DNA of 64,000 nt, from assembly GCA_027924585.1 (NCBI GenBank), contig BSBM01000809.1:5601001-5665000 (forward strand), in the 5' to 3' direction. Shown piece by piece: positions 24,264-35,425 of this stretch; within the stretch, counting starts at the first letter, position 1, and the number at the start of each line of letters is the position of its first letter. Origin of the DNA: Larix kaempferi. Taxonomy: Eukaryota; Streptophyta; Pinopsida; Pinales; Pinaceae. A model generated the notes under the pieces. The model ran no database searches, had not been told where the DNA came from, and saw only the letters and a program-made list of their open reading frames with translations. The translations under genes were made by a program, and so were the position numbers.

Positions 24264-24359
24264 CAAAACACCTTGGAAACGTTCTTGGCCGTACCATACA
24301 ATGTTTTTAGATTTGGAAAAGCTGTATGGTATGGCTAAGGACGTTTCCAAGGTGTTTTG
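24264..24359. repeat. 36-bp-arm inverted repeat (hairpin)
   Basis: Arm 24264-24299 (CAAAACACCTTGGAAACG...) and arm 24324-24359 (...CGTTTCCAAGGTGTTTTG) pair at 33 of 36 positions around a 24-nt loop. RNA from either strand would fold into a long stem. It lies within overlapping open frames on both strands that probably have no meaning of their own. Confidence 0.85.
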
Positions 24360-24405
24360 GCCATTTTCAATGACGTTTTGTGCAAGCTTTTGGAAGTGTT
24401 TGGGG

Positions 24406-24608
24406 CCCACCCAAGTGACCATGAGGGATGTGGGAGTCATAGAGAAATATTGCCTTGTTCACCCGGATGACCCTTTAAAACAAAACATAGATAGGGGATT
24501 GAACTCGCCCACCCAAGTGACCATGAGGGATGTGGGACTCATAGAAAAATATTGCCTTGTTCACTCGGATGACTCTTTAAGACAAAACATAGATAGGGGA
24601 TTGAACTC
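24406..24608 (+). repeat. 102-bp tandem duplication
   Basis: Copies 24406-24507 and 24508-24608 (CCCACCCAAGTGACCATGAGG...GGGGATTGAACTC) differ at a few sites. The unit is a multiple of three, so the plus frame at 24301-24648 stays open through both, but no protein family is recognised. Confidence 0.9.
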
Positions 24609-25125
24609 TATGGAGTTAATTAATAGTAATATTAAATTCTTAAATTAAAAGTGACATTTTAACATTACCCTTAATAGTTTCAGGATGTTTGAGAGTGGTT
24701 CTAACCTCATCAGACTTCATATGGAGAAAGTAATTTTTTTATCCCTTTTAGAATTCAATAGACTTAATAGTTTTCATTTTAGGATTGGCATGATTGTAAA
24801 TTGGAATCTATCATGTATGAGGGTACATGAATGGCATTAGTCAAGACCACAAAGCTATAGGATTTTGCATCATGTGATAATCCGTGAGAATTAATATAGA
24901 CATGGGTTACCTTTTAAAGTGTCATTTATGTGTATCATTCTTAGTTTCTTGCAAGATGCTGTGTTATTTAAAAAAAACTTTTATTCTATATTATTTGTAT
25001 TTTTTATATTCTGTGTTTACTTGGAGGTACCATTTTTGGGGGTCACGTTTCCAGACGTTCCTGTTTTGAAAACTTGGTAACATTTCCTAAGTTTTGTGCA
25101 ACTTAGCACAAGAGTATTACCTTCA

Positions 25126-25380
25126 TCAAAAGTAATGAACTCTAGGAACCAGTGCATTGGGATCCAAGTTGGCCAACACCACCTCAAAGTTGTTGTGGGG
25201 ACCCTCATATCTTGTATATAAGATTGTCTTTGCTTTGGATTGCTTAAGCTTGCACTTCTTCAAATTTTCCACACTCCCACATGTGCTCCAATTTTTCTCA
25301 CAACAAGAGGACAAAGCAACTTGAGAAAGGAGCCTCATGGTTGCTGTTGAAGAATAGTGCTTGCCGCCCCATGTATTTTA
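25126..25380 (-). pseudogene. hAT transposase C-terminal (dimerisation) relic
   Basis: The minus strand encodes RLLSQVALSSCCEKNWSTCG followed by KKCKLKQSKAKTILYTRYE. This matches the hAT C-terminal pattern (LS...SSSxCERNWST, then xKKRNRL...LVYVRYN) of DUF659/BED-type hAT proteins. The Glu and Trp of the CExNWS motif are kept. Only the last part of the domain remains. It could be the C-terminal end of the element whose BED finger is at 30.9-31.1 kb on the same strand, with the LTR element 25619-29537 inserted between; this link is inference. Confidence 0.65.
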
Positions 25381-25618
25381 CACTAACCTCACTGTTTCTT
25401 AAGAGCCCTGTATTTGATAACATTATCAACTCCAAATCTCCCAGTTGAAGTTGAAAACTCTAGAAAGCCCTCTTATCTCTCATCAAGAGTGGCTCTATCC
25501 TAATATATTCTTCCAAATGCTATCTTCCCTCCCTCTTTTCACATGTGGTTTCAAGGTTTGTTTTGTGCCTTTGCTTTGCAGTGCCAAGGTTAGTTCTCAA
25601 CAAAGGAGCATATCTCTC

Positions 25619-26707
25619 TGTAGAATTTGAGCATATAGATCTAGATACTAAACACCATAGCAATACTATGAAAGAGATCAACAATCTACCAAATTCATGC
25701 AATAAATGTGCTAAACTTTAATCATTACACAAAGGAGAGAAGTCAATAAATTGAGAGAATGTTATATTACTTGGAGCTTCAATGAATGAAGTTGAAAGTA
25801 TAAATAGGCAAGGCAATTCAAATAGGTCATGGAGGCAATACAAATTGCTCATTCAATGTATGAGAAGCTAGTTAGGTTTAACTAGAGCCAAAGACCCAAG
25901 ATGAGTTTAATTGACTCATGACTTCCTAAACACTAGTTCTAATTGAAAGAGGCATATGCAACTGAGTTCATACACATGCATGAGTAGCACATCCCTAAAA
26001 ACACTCAAGGAGGGCACTATTGTCTCATAATAGCTAAAAAAGAGGTGCATGGAGTCTTTGAACAGTGGAGTAAACTCCCAAGATTCACTCCACAACTCTA
26101 ACTTGCAATGTGGGACTCTAAAATTAAGGAAAATAAGGCCTAATTCAAGGAATTCTCCCTCATATGCCACAATAGACTTGCTCATGCAATGTATGAGATG
26201 CTAGTTACGCTTAACTAGAGCCAAAAACCCATAGTTAGCCATGCACACTCTCCAAGATGAGTTTATTTGACTCGTGACTTCCTAAACACTAGTTCTAATT
26301 GAAAGAGGCACATGTAATTGAGTTCATGCACATGCATGAGTAACACATCCCTAAAAACACTCAAGGAGGCTGCTACTTTCTCATAGTAGTTAAGAGGTGC
26401 ATGGAGGCCTTGAATAGTGCAGTAAGCTTCCCAGATTCACTCCACAACTCTAACTTGCAATGTGGGACCCTAAAATCAAGGAAAATAAGTCCTAGTCAAG
26501 GAATTCTCCCTCATATGCCAAAATAGACTTTAGGAGTTCAAAAAAGGCAATTAAGGCAGTGTAGGACCCTTAGAGTTTAGAAGTAAGATCTAGGGTGACT
26601 CAGGTGGTCAAATTGAATGATATTTGGTCCACTAGAATCATGAAATCATAGTCTTAAGCCACTAGGTACAAGAATGAAGCTAAGGAGAGTGTTATTTTTC
26701 TCTAACA
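25619..26707 (-). repeat. 3' LTR with internal 333-bp tandem duplication
   Basis: 1089 bp, TGTAGAATTT to TCTCTAACA. Segments starting TTGCTCAT.CAATGTATGAGA at 25845 and 26178 are tandem copies (333-bp period) with extra small indels. The right LTR has only one copy of this segment, so the duplication arose in this LTR. Confidence 0.75.
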
Positions 26708-27536
26708 CGCCCTACAAGCCGAACTAGGTGAAATAAATGCAAAAAAAATGGGTCCCTACAATTTGTAGCCATGCTAGGTATCCATGTACAAAAGATTCTC
26801 TAAAACTGAGTAAGAGGGGAAAACCACGTGGGAACCCCCTCCCCATAAAAGAGAATGTAAATGAGAAGACTAAAAAGCCTACTTAAAAGGAGCCTTCAAT
26901 TTCAAGGCAATTTTTTACTTCCTAAATTGCTTCTTGATGAAGGCTTTGTGAAGATCCTTGCAAACATTTGTGAACTCCTCCTTCTCTTGGAATGCATGTA
27001 AGCCCATTCATGAGATCCAAACACTTTGAAGTGCTTGAATGATGATTCTGGACCACTCCTTGCTTCGAATGGAGGAAACCCCTTGAAGCTTTTGTACAGA
27101 ACTTGGTGAATTGTAGGAGCAAAAGTTGTAGATCCGGAGTATGAAGAGACATTCTAGATGTCTTCTTCAATGAGAATCTAACTTGGGACAATTTCTCTTA
27201 TAGATCTTGAGTTTGAAGAGTAATTTTGGAGGTCTTCTTCAATGAGAACTTGATTTGGGGCAAGTTCTCCAATGTATAGTAAAAAATTGTTGATCACCTA
27301 TTCTTTTGGGCCGATAAAAGTATCTTCTTTAGTTGAGTGGTGGATCATGAATGTGCATGTGTCCTCATAGGCTATATGTTGCGAAGCTTCGAAGGCCTCT
27401 TTTAACCTCTCAATGGATGTGAATATGTCCACATAGGGCATATGTTGCAAAGCTTCTGGGGCCTAACCTTCAATAGGACCGGATCCCTGTAAAATTAGTA
27501 TACCAACTATTTATCGCTGTTGCAACTCTGATACCA
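26708..27536 (-). other. Internal region of the non-autonomous LTR element
   Basis: 829 bp between the LTRs. A minus frame at 27191-26922 (89 codons) has no recognisable domain. No zinc knuckle, DSGA protease or RT motif is present. Confidence 0.6.
27522..27536 (-). promoter_or_regulatory. Primer-binding site, initiator-Met tRNA type
   Basis: The minus strand reads TGGTATCAGAGTTGC directly after the LTR end ...TTTTACA. The first 11 bases match the classic plant PBS complementary to tRNA-iMet. Confidence 0.85.
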
Positions 27537-28066
27537 TGTAAAATTTGAGCATATAGATCTAGATACTAAACAACATAGCAATACTGTGAAAGAGATGAGT
27601 TATCTAACAAATTCATGCAATAAATGTGCTAGACATTAATCATTACACAAAAGAGAGAAGTCTATAACATGAGAGAATGTTAGATTACATCGAGCTTCAA
27701 TGAATGAAGTAGAAAGTATAAATAGGCAAGGCAATTCGAACAGGTCACGGAGGCAATTCAAATTGCTCATGCAATGTATAAGATGCTAGTTAGGCTTAAC
27801 TAAACCTAGAGACCTATAGTTAGCCATGCACACTCCCCAATATGAGTTTAATTGACTCGTGACTTCCTAAACACTAGTTCTAATTGAAAGAGGCACATGC
27901 AGCTGAGTGCATGCACATGCATGAGTAGGACATCTCTAAAAACACTCAAGGGGGGTGCTACTGTCTCATAATAGCTAAAAAAGAGGTGCATGGAGTCCGT
28001 GAACATTGGAGTAAACTCCCCAGATTCACTCCACAACTCTAACTTGAAATGTGGGACCCTAAAATC

Positions 28067-29319
28067 TGTAGATTTTTCTGGGTTTTACTGCTTGCTGGTT
28101 TATGTTATCTTTTCAGTGTTTTTCACCTTCAGCCGGTTATGCATAGGCTGAAAGCTACTTATGAAAAATACTGTAACACTTAAACACACAGTAAACTACC
28201 ACTAACAGCAGAAAAACAAATATTTAATCACATGCACGCCATAAAAGAGACTCAGATGTTTGTGGCAACTGTGCCCTGGAAAAACCCCCACTGGGAAAAC
28301 CAGTTAGAGAGAGAGAGATTTTATTTCTTCAGAGAATATTCAGCAGAAATTTACAGTCAAACAAATACTTATCTCAACCATAAACTTCACTCCTGGAGCT
28401 TTCTCGAAATATGTGCAATCACTGCAGGATTTCAGTGCTGAAACAGTGCCTTGAAAATCGTGCCAGAAAGTACAAAACAGTCCCTGTACTTTCCCTCGAT
28501 TTCTGTGCAGCAATAGTTACCGCCTTGGGAAATGTGCCCGAAATTACAGTCTCAAAATCCGTGCAAAATCTTGATATGTGTGCAGCAATAAATGCAGCCA
28601 ACTGTACCTCGAAATTTCAAATTTGTGCCTCGAAATCTGTGCAGCAGAAAATCTGCCTTGGGTTTTATGCCCACCGTACCACTCAAATGAATGAGCCTGC
28701 TGTCTCGAATATCGTGCCCACTGTATGCTGTTCAGAAAACCGTGAAACTCCTCGGTAATAGTGCCCAGCAAATGCCCAGCAAAACACTCCCTCGATTTCT
28801 GTGCCCTTCTCGGGTTTTGTGCCCAGTCAAAATCTAGAGACTCGTGCCCAATAAAATCTTGGAACTCGTGCCCTGTAAGTACAGTACGGATGCTGAAGTA
28901 TCTCCTCGAAAACTGTGCCAAGAATAAATGCCAAGCATGTGCCTCGATTTCAGTGCCAATGCATGAAAGCTGCCTCGATATGCGTGCAAGTCTCTAAGCT
29001 CTTCTCCTCTCTCTCAATATCTCAAGAATGAATGAAATGAGCCTCCCTCATGCTTTTTGTCTAACCCTAAGTGGGTTCTAATCCAACGGTGGACAAATGA
29101 TCCAATCCAATGGCTAAGATTCAATGAGAGTAAAAACATCACATTATTTAATTCACTTAAATAAATATTTCCTCACCCACTTAACTTTAGCAAAAAGTGA
29201 CTTTCATTTTATAAAGTCTCATTAATGTGCTTTTAATGTGAGGGTCACCTTTTTCCCCCTTCTAAGTGACATTAGGCTATTGTCACTTGGGGAACACTTC
29301 CCTAGGTACAAAACTAACA
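28067..29319 (-). mobile_element. Solo copia-type LTR with target duplication AAATC
   Basis: 1253 bp, starting TGTAGATTTTTC and ending AAAACTAACA. AAATC flanks it at 28062-28066 and 29320-29324, and the uninterrupted LTR at 25619-26707 shows a single AAATC at the same place. The end and several inner parts (the GGGAAAACC.GT...AGAGAGAGATTTTATTT stretch and the Cys-rich-looking motif array) match the copia LTR at 38955-40159, so both belong to one family. Orientation is taken from that LTR. A solo LTR arises by recombination between the two LTRs of a full element. Confidence 0.88.
28437..28995. repeat. Irregular array of CTCGA-GTGCC motifs in the solo LTR
   Basis: At least ten degenerate copies of a roughly 16-nt motif, CTCGA(A/T)(A/T)(T/A)(T/C)xGTGCC, occur with irregular spacing, for example CCTCGATTTCTGTGC, CCTCGAAATCTGTGC, TCTCGAATATCGTGCC, CCTCGAAAACTGTGCC and CCTCGATTTCAGTGCC. 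The related LTR at 38955-40159 has a similar array. Confidence 0.8.
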
Positions 29320-29537
29320 AAATCAAGGTAAATAAACCCTAATTAAAGGAATTCGCCCTCATATGCCAAAATAGACCTCATAAGTTTATAAAAAGGTAGT
29401 TAAGTAGTTTAGGATCCTTAGAGTTTAGAAGTAAGATCTATGGGGACTCAGGTGGTCAAATTGAATGATATGTGGCCCACTAGAATCATGAAATCATAGT
29501 CTAAGTCACTAGGTAGGAGGATGAAGCTAAGGAGAGG

Positions 29538-30594
29538 GATGACTAAAATTTAGTGCTTTGGGTAATAGATTGGATGACTAAATCCCTGAAGTGCATATGG
29601 TTTGCCAGGGATTCAATCAACGGTTAGTGAAGGAGTGCAACACTGATTTTGGCAGCAATGGTCAACAACTCTTTATTTACACTGTTGATTCCCTGTCTCT
29701 CAGATTGATGGTCTGGAGTAGACAATCGTTGTGCATGAGTTTTGCATTTCCCTCTATGGGAATTAACACGAGGACACCCGCTAGAACAAAGCTAGCAAAC
29801 AGAAAACCGCAAACACACAGTAATTAAACAGAATAGGCACAAAGATTACCACGGAGAAAACCCAAAGGGAAATCTTCAGCATTGAATGATTATGGTTGTG
29901 CTCGGTCTTTATTTCTCCTAAATTGTATAATTTCAATGATGTTAGGCTCTTTGGAACATTAAAGATTACATTCACAGGAATTTACAAATAATTCTTCTCT
30001 TTTCTGCTAAAGAACCCTCCCTCAATCACTGTGCATGGGTTTATACTATATAGGCAGCATCGGCTTTGCTGGCAGTCACTGGAAGGCTAGGGATCCCTGT
30101 CTCTTCAGCCCCCCCCATCTGCAACGCTCTTCATCTCCCTTTGGTCTTCTGGTGGAAGCGTTCCCTCTATTTGTCTATCTTGTAATTTTTATTGCTTATA
30201 TTGGCAGCACAGCCCTTTGGAGGCGAGTGATAGCTGGTTGTTCTCTTGTGGGGCACTTTACACTGTCAACTACATCTTCCTACCTTGTCATCATCTTCTG
30301 TAGCCACAAGCCTCACTTCTGTAGCAAAAATTATAGTTTTGCTGAGTGATTTGCATTTATCTGAGCCTTTAACGAAATGATCTTTATTGTAGATCAGTTT
30401 TGGATCATATGGGGTGATTCATCTGTCCATCCATCATAAACAATCCATGACACCTGATGAGTGCTGTGTTGATTTATTAGGTGCTAGGAGTTTATCCAGC
30501 ACCTTTTTCTTTGAACAACAATGTGGTTCTAACCTTGTTTGAATGGGGTCATGCATAACCAACTAGAGTACGTTCAACTAGAGCTCGACATGTC
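29538..30594. other. Unassigned, partly LTR-like sequence
   Basis: Contains CCACGGAGAAAACCCAAAGG (about 29850), a phrase common in copia LTRs, and a repeated GGATGACTAAA (29538 and 29574). A plus frame at 30035-30349 looks hydrophobic but has no supporting context. LTR ends could not be fixed. Confidence 0.35.
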
Positions 30595-31200
30595 TCAATA
30601 AAAGCAAAGGAGACTATATAATATTAAATGAAAGGAAATCGAGAGATTTGGTAAGATCAATCTCCTTTCATAGACCTTGTTGAATGAGCTTTTCCACTGG
30701 ACCGCTGGGAGCATGCCTCTTCCTTGCAGCCTTTGCTGGTCTGCTGTCAAAATCAGCCCCACAATCTCTTCAACTGGATAATTTCCAAATGAAAGAGGAT
30801 CATCACCTCTATATGTCTTACATGCTGCTACCACTACCCCACCATGCCAACAGAATCCTCTGTTTCCATACTATTTCTTTGGTTCAGAGACAAAGCTGGA
30901 CATCTTCCAATTCCTTGTTTCGGGAGGGGCCAACAAATGGGCCTTTACTTGGAAGTAGCTGCTTCTAAATTCGACAGTGCAATGGTTGCATGTCCAATAG
31001 TTGTTTCCGTCACCAGCAGACTCCACCCTGGGGCCCTTTTCTATTGGGGACATATTTCTATAGTGGCTTTTGATGTATTGATTTTGTTTTCTTGCAGTGC
31101 CCTATTTCCGATAATGTCAGCTCCACTTCCAGCAGTTGTGGCAGTAACAGTAGCTGTATCACCATCTGTTGGATGTGGAGTAGGAGCAGCAGCACTACGT
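30595..31200 (-). pseudogene. hAT transposase N-terminal relic with BED finger
   Basis: A minus-strand frame at 31053-30871 encodes YWTCNHCTVEFRSSYFQVKAHLLA, matching the BED zinc finger pattern (aromatic, CX2C, then H in the KAHLL region) seen at the N-terminus of many plant hAT transposases. A second frame (30834-30595) continues downstream in another phase without a recognised motif. The catalytic core is missing here. A C-terminal hAT piece on the same strand lies at 25126-25380, beyond nested LTR sequences. Confidence 0.6.
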
Positions 31201-32543
31201 TAACATTCTTCGCCATCCTTTGAGCTTGAGCAGAAATCCTTGTCGATTGAGCAGTAACTTTGGTGGTGTGACTGTAAAGAACACTGCTATTCAAGAAATG
31301 ATAAACATATAAAACTAATGGCATAATTTAGATGCACCAAACACACGAAATCTCCAGTTATCCTTATCTGCAGTCTTTACTAGGGCTTTTGTGGACAAAT
31401 AGAGAAATGGGGCAAGACCCCCCTTTATATTTGAGATGGCCCATGCATGCCTATTTTTGTCCTTCCTGTTTGACATGCTGGATGGTGGGGGGTGAGAGGT
31501 GGGTGAGGTTATCAGGTACATTAAGTTTTATTACAGCATTCCATAGCATCATTTTGTCATGAGCCTTTTTGCTAATTTAGTGCTACTGCCCAGTGTCACT
31601 GGCCTTCAACATTGAGAAGGCTGCCATAGAGAGGACATGCATTGTCTCTTCACTAGAAGCTACACCACTCACGGTCTTTCTATTGTAGTCAATTCAATAT
31701 TCATGCTTGTTGGTTCGTTGTCATAGTTTACTGGCTGTTGCATAGATGGGAGGCCATATGGAAGAGGATTCACCCAAAAAATCATCCCTCACCGTTCGAT
31801 ATGTTGCCAGGACATCCACTGAACAGTTGCAGATTGAGCAATGTTCATGCCAACTTTTTACCATGCCGTTTTCTCACACCTGGCTTTGAAGAAAACTGAC
31901 CCTTTGTTAGCAAACAAGAAAAGGCACATATTAGAGAGAATACAGACTGAATTAAATAAGAATGGTACCACTGCACAGTTGCAAACCTTACTTTCTCAAT
32001 TTTCACACTACAAATCTCATAAGATTATATTTACGCAAACACATAGTTGCACATACTTTACACATGATATGTAACTTCCCATTTAAGTTGACCCTACATG
32101 TGATACTTGGTCATGCAATGATTAGATTCTTGAACCCATAATGTTTCTTTAATTCACGTGTTGATGTTTTTCCCACTTGACCATAGACCCTACATGTATG
32201 ATGTGACACATGGTCATGCAATGTGTAAATTTTTGAACACATAATGTTGTATTAATTTATGGGTTGATATTCTCTCAGGTTGACAAATTTTTTCCCATCG
32301 ACTCACATGTTACACATTTAGACAAAACGAGTATATGAGGAAATGGGCTATAGTTGCACTGAGAGAATTGAGGTGCAATCTACAACCCGGAGTGTGGGAG
32401 AGATCTGTCATGCGTGTATCACATTAATAAACAAAAATGAAAAAAAATGTCATGTGTCCTTTGTCTTGAAATAACTTTTATGAAGGTACACTTTAAAATG
32501 GTTTTATTCTTAAGTAGATTGCTATTAAGAATGGATTTTCCAT
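31201..32543. other. Intergenic, no recognisable gene
   Basis: No protein family recognised. 32086-32286 holds two diverged copies of a unit of about 99 bp sharing ACCCTACATGT.TGA, TGGTCATGCAATG and ACATAATGTT. A 77-codon plus frame at 31841-32074 is unassigned. Confidence 0.45.
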
Positions 32544-32874
32544 GATCGGTGCCAAACTTTTTTTTTTCCGAGAAAAAAATCTATTATATTTGATATTTTG
32601 AGGTGAAATCAAAATATACATGTACAGCTCCATGGCTCAATACAGAGTTCAGGCCTCAAGGGACCTTTTTATACAAATAGTTGTCCTTGTCATCTCAAGA
32701 TAAAACTATCTTCCAAACTACTTCACGTCACAGTGAAAAAGCAGATCCAGTCAAGGATAGATGGCCAAAAATCTATTTCTTAATAGCAGATAGAGACTAT
32801 TTTTTTTTTTCCAAGAGGTCAATAGATGGAAAAAGTTTCTGGTGCAAGCTCCACTTCCCCTCTGAATTCCTGTG

Positions 32875-33279
32875 CTACCAGCACTCCGTCCTGTAATAAA
32901 ATAGCTTCTTTTGAGACCCATCTGCCTTCTGATTTAATTCCCTGTATATGTGTCCAAAAGTGAGGTGTTCATAGCCTGTTCTTGATTCTTCAATATCCTG
33001 GAGAAGGGGAAGTAACTGTAAATTTGTAATTTGAGAAATTCCATTACACCAGTCCATCAACAATTTGGAGTCACCAAACACCTGGAGAGCGTTCAAATTA
33101 ATAGGCGAGTCATATTTCAATAAAATCCATGGGGCACCAAGTTCTGCTCTATTGTTGGCACCCCTTCCTGCACCAAATTTTAATGTATATAAATGACTAT
33201 TCAAGATATAAATAATTGCTCCCGCGCCACACATAGCTGGATCTTCTTGGCAAGCACCATCAAAAAAAGCCCAGGCCAT
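32875..33279 (-). pseudogene. LINE ORF2 RNase H domain
   Basis: The 134-codon frame shows the plant LINE RNase H (RVT_3) series: AWAFFDGACQ (Asp), NNRAELGA (Glu), LQVFGDSKLLMDW (Asp) and HIYRELNQKADGSQ (Asp). All four catalytic acidic positions appear present. It is the last domain of ORF2, close to the poly-A tail. The C-terminal LANxG of the family reads DGSQ here. Confidence 0.85.
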
Positions 33280-33397
33280 ATTTCGGTTTATGAATTTTAT
33301 TTATAATTCTGCAATTCTTCTTAGGTGTTGTCTTTTTACCCTCCCTGAATAAACATCTAATTTTTGTTACACTAAGATTGGTTCCCAAACTTCATCT

Positions 33398-34776
33398 TCA
33401 AAGATCCACTTGTTTCTGGTGTACCATACGAGCTACAAAATAATAAATATAGCATGGAAGAGCTTGAATTTTTTTATTCGCTGAGTCTGGTACCCAGGCT
33501 TCCAAACATTGAATAAGAGTTGGCTTGTTCCAAGAGCGAGGACAATGCAGAGACTGTAAAACATCCTGCCATACCTGATATAAAAAAGGACATGTAACTA
33601 AAAGATCAACCGACTCATCACTTTCTATACAGAAATTACACCAATTTGGGCCAGCCCAACTCCATTTTTGGCCATTGTCCCAGGTGAGAATTCTGTTTGA
33701 CAATGCCAACCATAAAATTTTCTAGTCTTTAATGGACATTGATATTTCCAGATGTGCGACCATCACCATAATCTTTCAATTGGCATATCTGCAAAAGCAA
33801 GACCATCACGATCATAGCCCAGCTTGGCGGTATGAAGTTAGTAGCCGGATTCCAAGTCCACCTCAGTTCATCATCTCTGTCTTGTAAACATATTGCATTA
33901 TGTGAAAGAGCAGAAATGTAATTATTCCATTCAATAGCCATATCACCATGCACATTTAAATCATTAGGTGAAACCCAGGTTTGTACCCAACTTCTAAGAT
34001 TTAAGTGTGTTCCTGCTTCGGCTAGAAAATATATTCCATTCTCATGAAGAATTGTCAACAGCCCCTCCAACAGTTTGTGATTTTCAGGGGTGCCAATCCA
34101 GTGGTCCTCCCCGATCTTCAATTTATTCCCTCTGCCTATTTTCCAGGCCACCCAACTGCCTATTGCCTATTGTAACAATCTTTTACAGATGATAGATACA
34201 TTTTTGACAGATTTATGTTCTAGTCTTTTCCATTCCTCCACAGATAGGTCCTTAAAATATTTGTCCGTCGTGATCTTTTCCCATAAACCATCATTAAAGA
34301 GAAGTCTCCATAGATTCTTACTTGCCAAAGCTTTACCAAATAAAAAGATGTTTTTAAAGCCTCAACCCCCACATCCTTTTGGTTTTGCCAGGTTGGACCA
34401 TTTGACCAATGGTATATACCTTCTTTTCTTTGTCAGTCCAAAGAAAACTAAAGTACCTTTTTTTTGGATTTTATTAAGAATTCCTTTAGGTACATGTGCA
34501 AGAGATGGCCGATAGACAGGAATGTTTTCAAGGACAGATTTTATAAGAACCAATCTTCCTCGGGAAGCCAACAAAAGTGCCAGCACGAGATTCTGGCCTC
34601 AATTTTTTTGTATAGCCACATCCAGTCACAAACTCTTTCGTCATATTGTTTCAGATAAAACCCTAGATACTTCAAACCCTTATCAAGCTGACCTGCAGAA
34701 AAGGGAAAGAGCTGGGAAATCTCGACCTCAACTGTTGGGGATATTGCATTAAAAAAGAGCTGAGTCTTTGTTTGAT
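33398..34776 (-). pseudogene. LINE ORF2: RT C-terminal part and zf-RVT
   Basis: From 34776 leftward the minus strand gives the LINE RT thumb region (SQLFPFSAGQL, LKYLGFYLKQYD). Next come RGRLVLIKSVLENIPVYR and VPKGILNKIQKKGTLVFFG (34586-34362), then a frame at 34151-33729 with WKIGRGNKLKIGEDHWIG. The zf-RVT region follows at 33709-33398 (LTWDNGQKWSWAGPNWCNFC...TCPFLYQVW). Stops and frameshifts separate the parts. The segment begins exactly at the target duplication of the LTR element and keeps the reading frame of the RT part at 46398. Confidence 0.85.
34772..34776. repeat. Target-site duplication TTGAT (left copy)
   Basis: Identical to 46393-46397. It frames the LTR element 34777-46392 inside LINE RT sequence. 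Confidence 0.88.
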
Positions 34777-35425
34777 TGTAATATCCCTAATTTGAAAATT
34801 TACACAATTTGGCCATTTTGAACCTTGGACTAGTGAAACCCCAAACTGCCCCAAATGGTCCCAAATGATTTTGAATTCTGTATGGAGGGGCTTGGGAGGA
34901 CTTAAGACACCCTAATTCAACCCTTAGACCCTTGGACACTTTCTAGAAGCATTCATGATCTGCAATTTTCAAAGAGGAAGTAAGGGGGATAAAACTAGTT
35001 AAATTCATTGGTTGAAAACCCCACTAGGCTAGCGACATTTTGGCTTCCCAAATGTACGGCCTCCCCTATTTTCTGATCTGAGACTTGGCTCTGTTAGAGG
35101 TCCTCAAGGGAAACCAAAATGCAGCAACAGATCAGGTTTTAGGGTCTGCTATAACTCCCATAAAATAGCAGGTGGTGAGGCATAGGAATTGTGAGAAAAC
35201 TGTTAACAATGTACATAGAATTTGTGGTTCAATTTGTGGTCTGCACATAATATTTTGACCATAAATGTTACTTCATATGCAGCTCGAAACATAGACAAAA
35301 ACTCAGAAAAGATATTATATCAGACATGTACAATATCATCCCAAAATCACCATGAGAATACAATGAGGGAAATAGCTTGAATCTCAATATTACTTGGAAT
35401 TATTACATGAAAGGCTTGGTGTTTC
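34777..35425 (-). repeat. 3' LTR of the nested element, outer part
   Basis: Matches 44451-45100 over its length with a few substitutions and small indels. Similarity stops at GTGTTTC (35425), where copia RT sequence begins. Confidence 0.9.

Larger units (their letters stand above)
25619..29537 (-). mobile_element. Non-autonomous LTR retrotransposon (TRIM/LARD-like)
   Basis: Two LTR copies begin TGTAGAATTTGAGC (25619) and TGTAAAATTTGAGC (27537). Directly left of 27537 the minus strand reads TGGTATCAGAGTTGC, an initiator-Met-type PBS at zero spacing. This fixes the 5' LTR at 27537 rightward, the 3' LTR at 25619-26707 and the internal region at 26708-27536. The 829-bp internal part has no gag, protease, RT or integrase, so the element depends on others. 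The right LTR is interrupted by a solo LTR (28067-29319) and loses similarity at about 29537, lacking the last 20 or so bases (TGTTATTTTTCTCTAACA in the left copy). No target duplication could be confirmed. Confidence 0.75.
27537..29537 (-). repeat. 5' LTR of the non-autonomous element (interrupted)
   Basis: 27537-28066 matches the start of the left LTR and 29325-29537 matches its end. The middle is displaced by the solo LTR at 28067-29319. Confidence 0.75.

Noticed and set aside
24301-24648. 115-codon plus frame as a gene
   Set aside because: The frame is built from a hairpin arm and a 102-bp tandem duplication; a similar frame exists on the opposite strand.
27522-27536. tRNA gene fragment (CTCTGATACCA)
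   Set aside because: It is the complement of a retrotransposon primer-binding site next to an LTR end, with no cloverleaf around it.
30035-30349. Hydrophobic 104-codon plus frame suggesting a membrane protein
   Set aside because: No family match, no splice or promoter context, and it lies in LTR-like repeat sequence; hydrophobicity follows from T-rich DNA.
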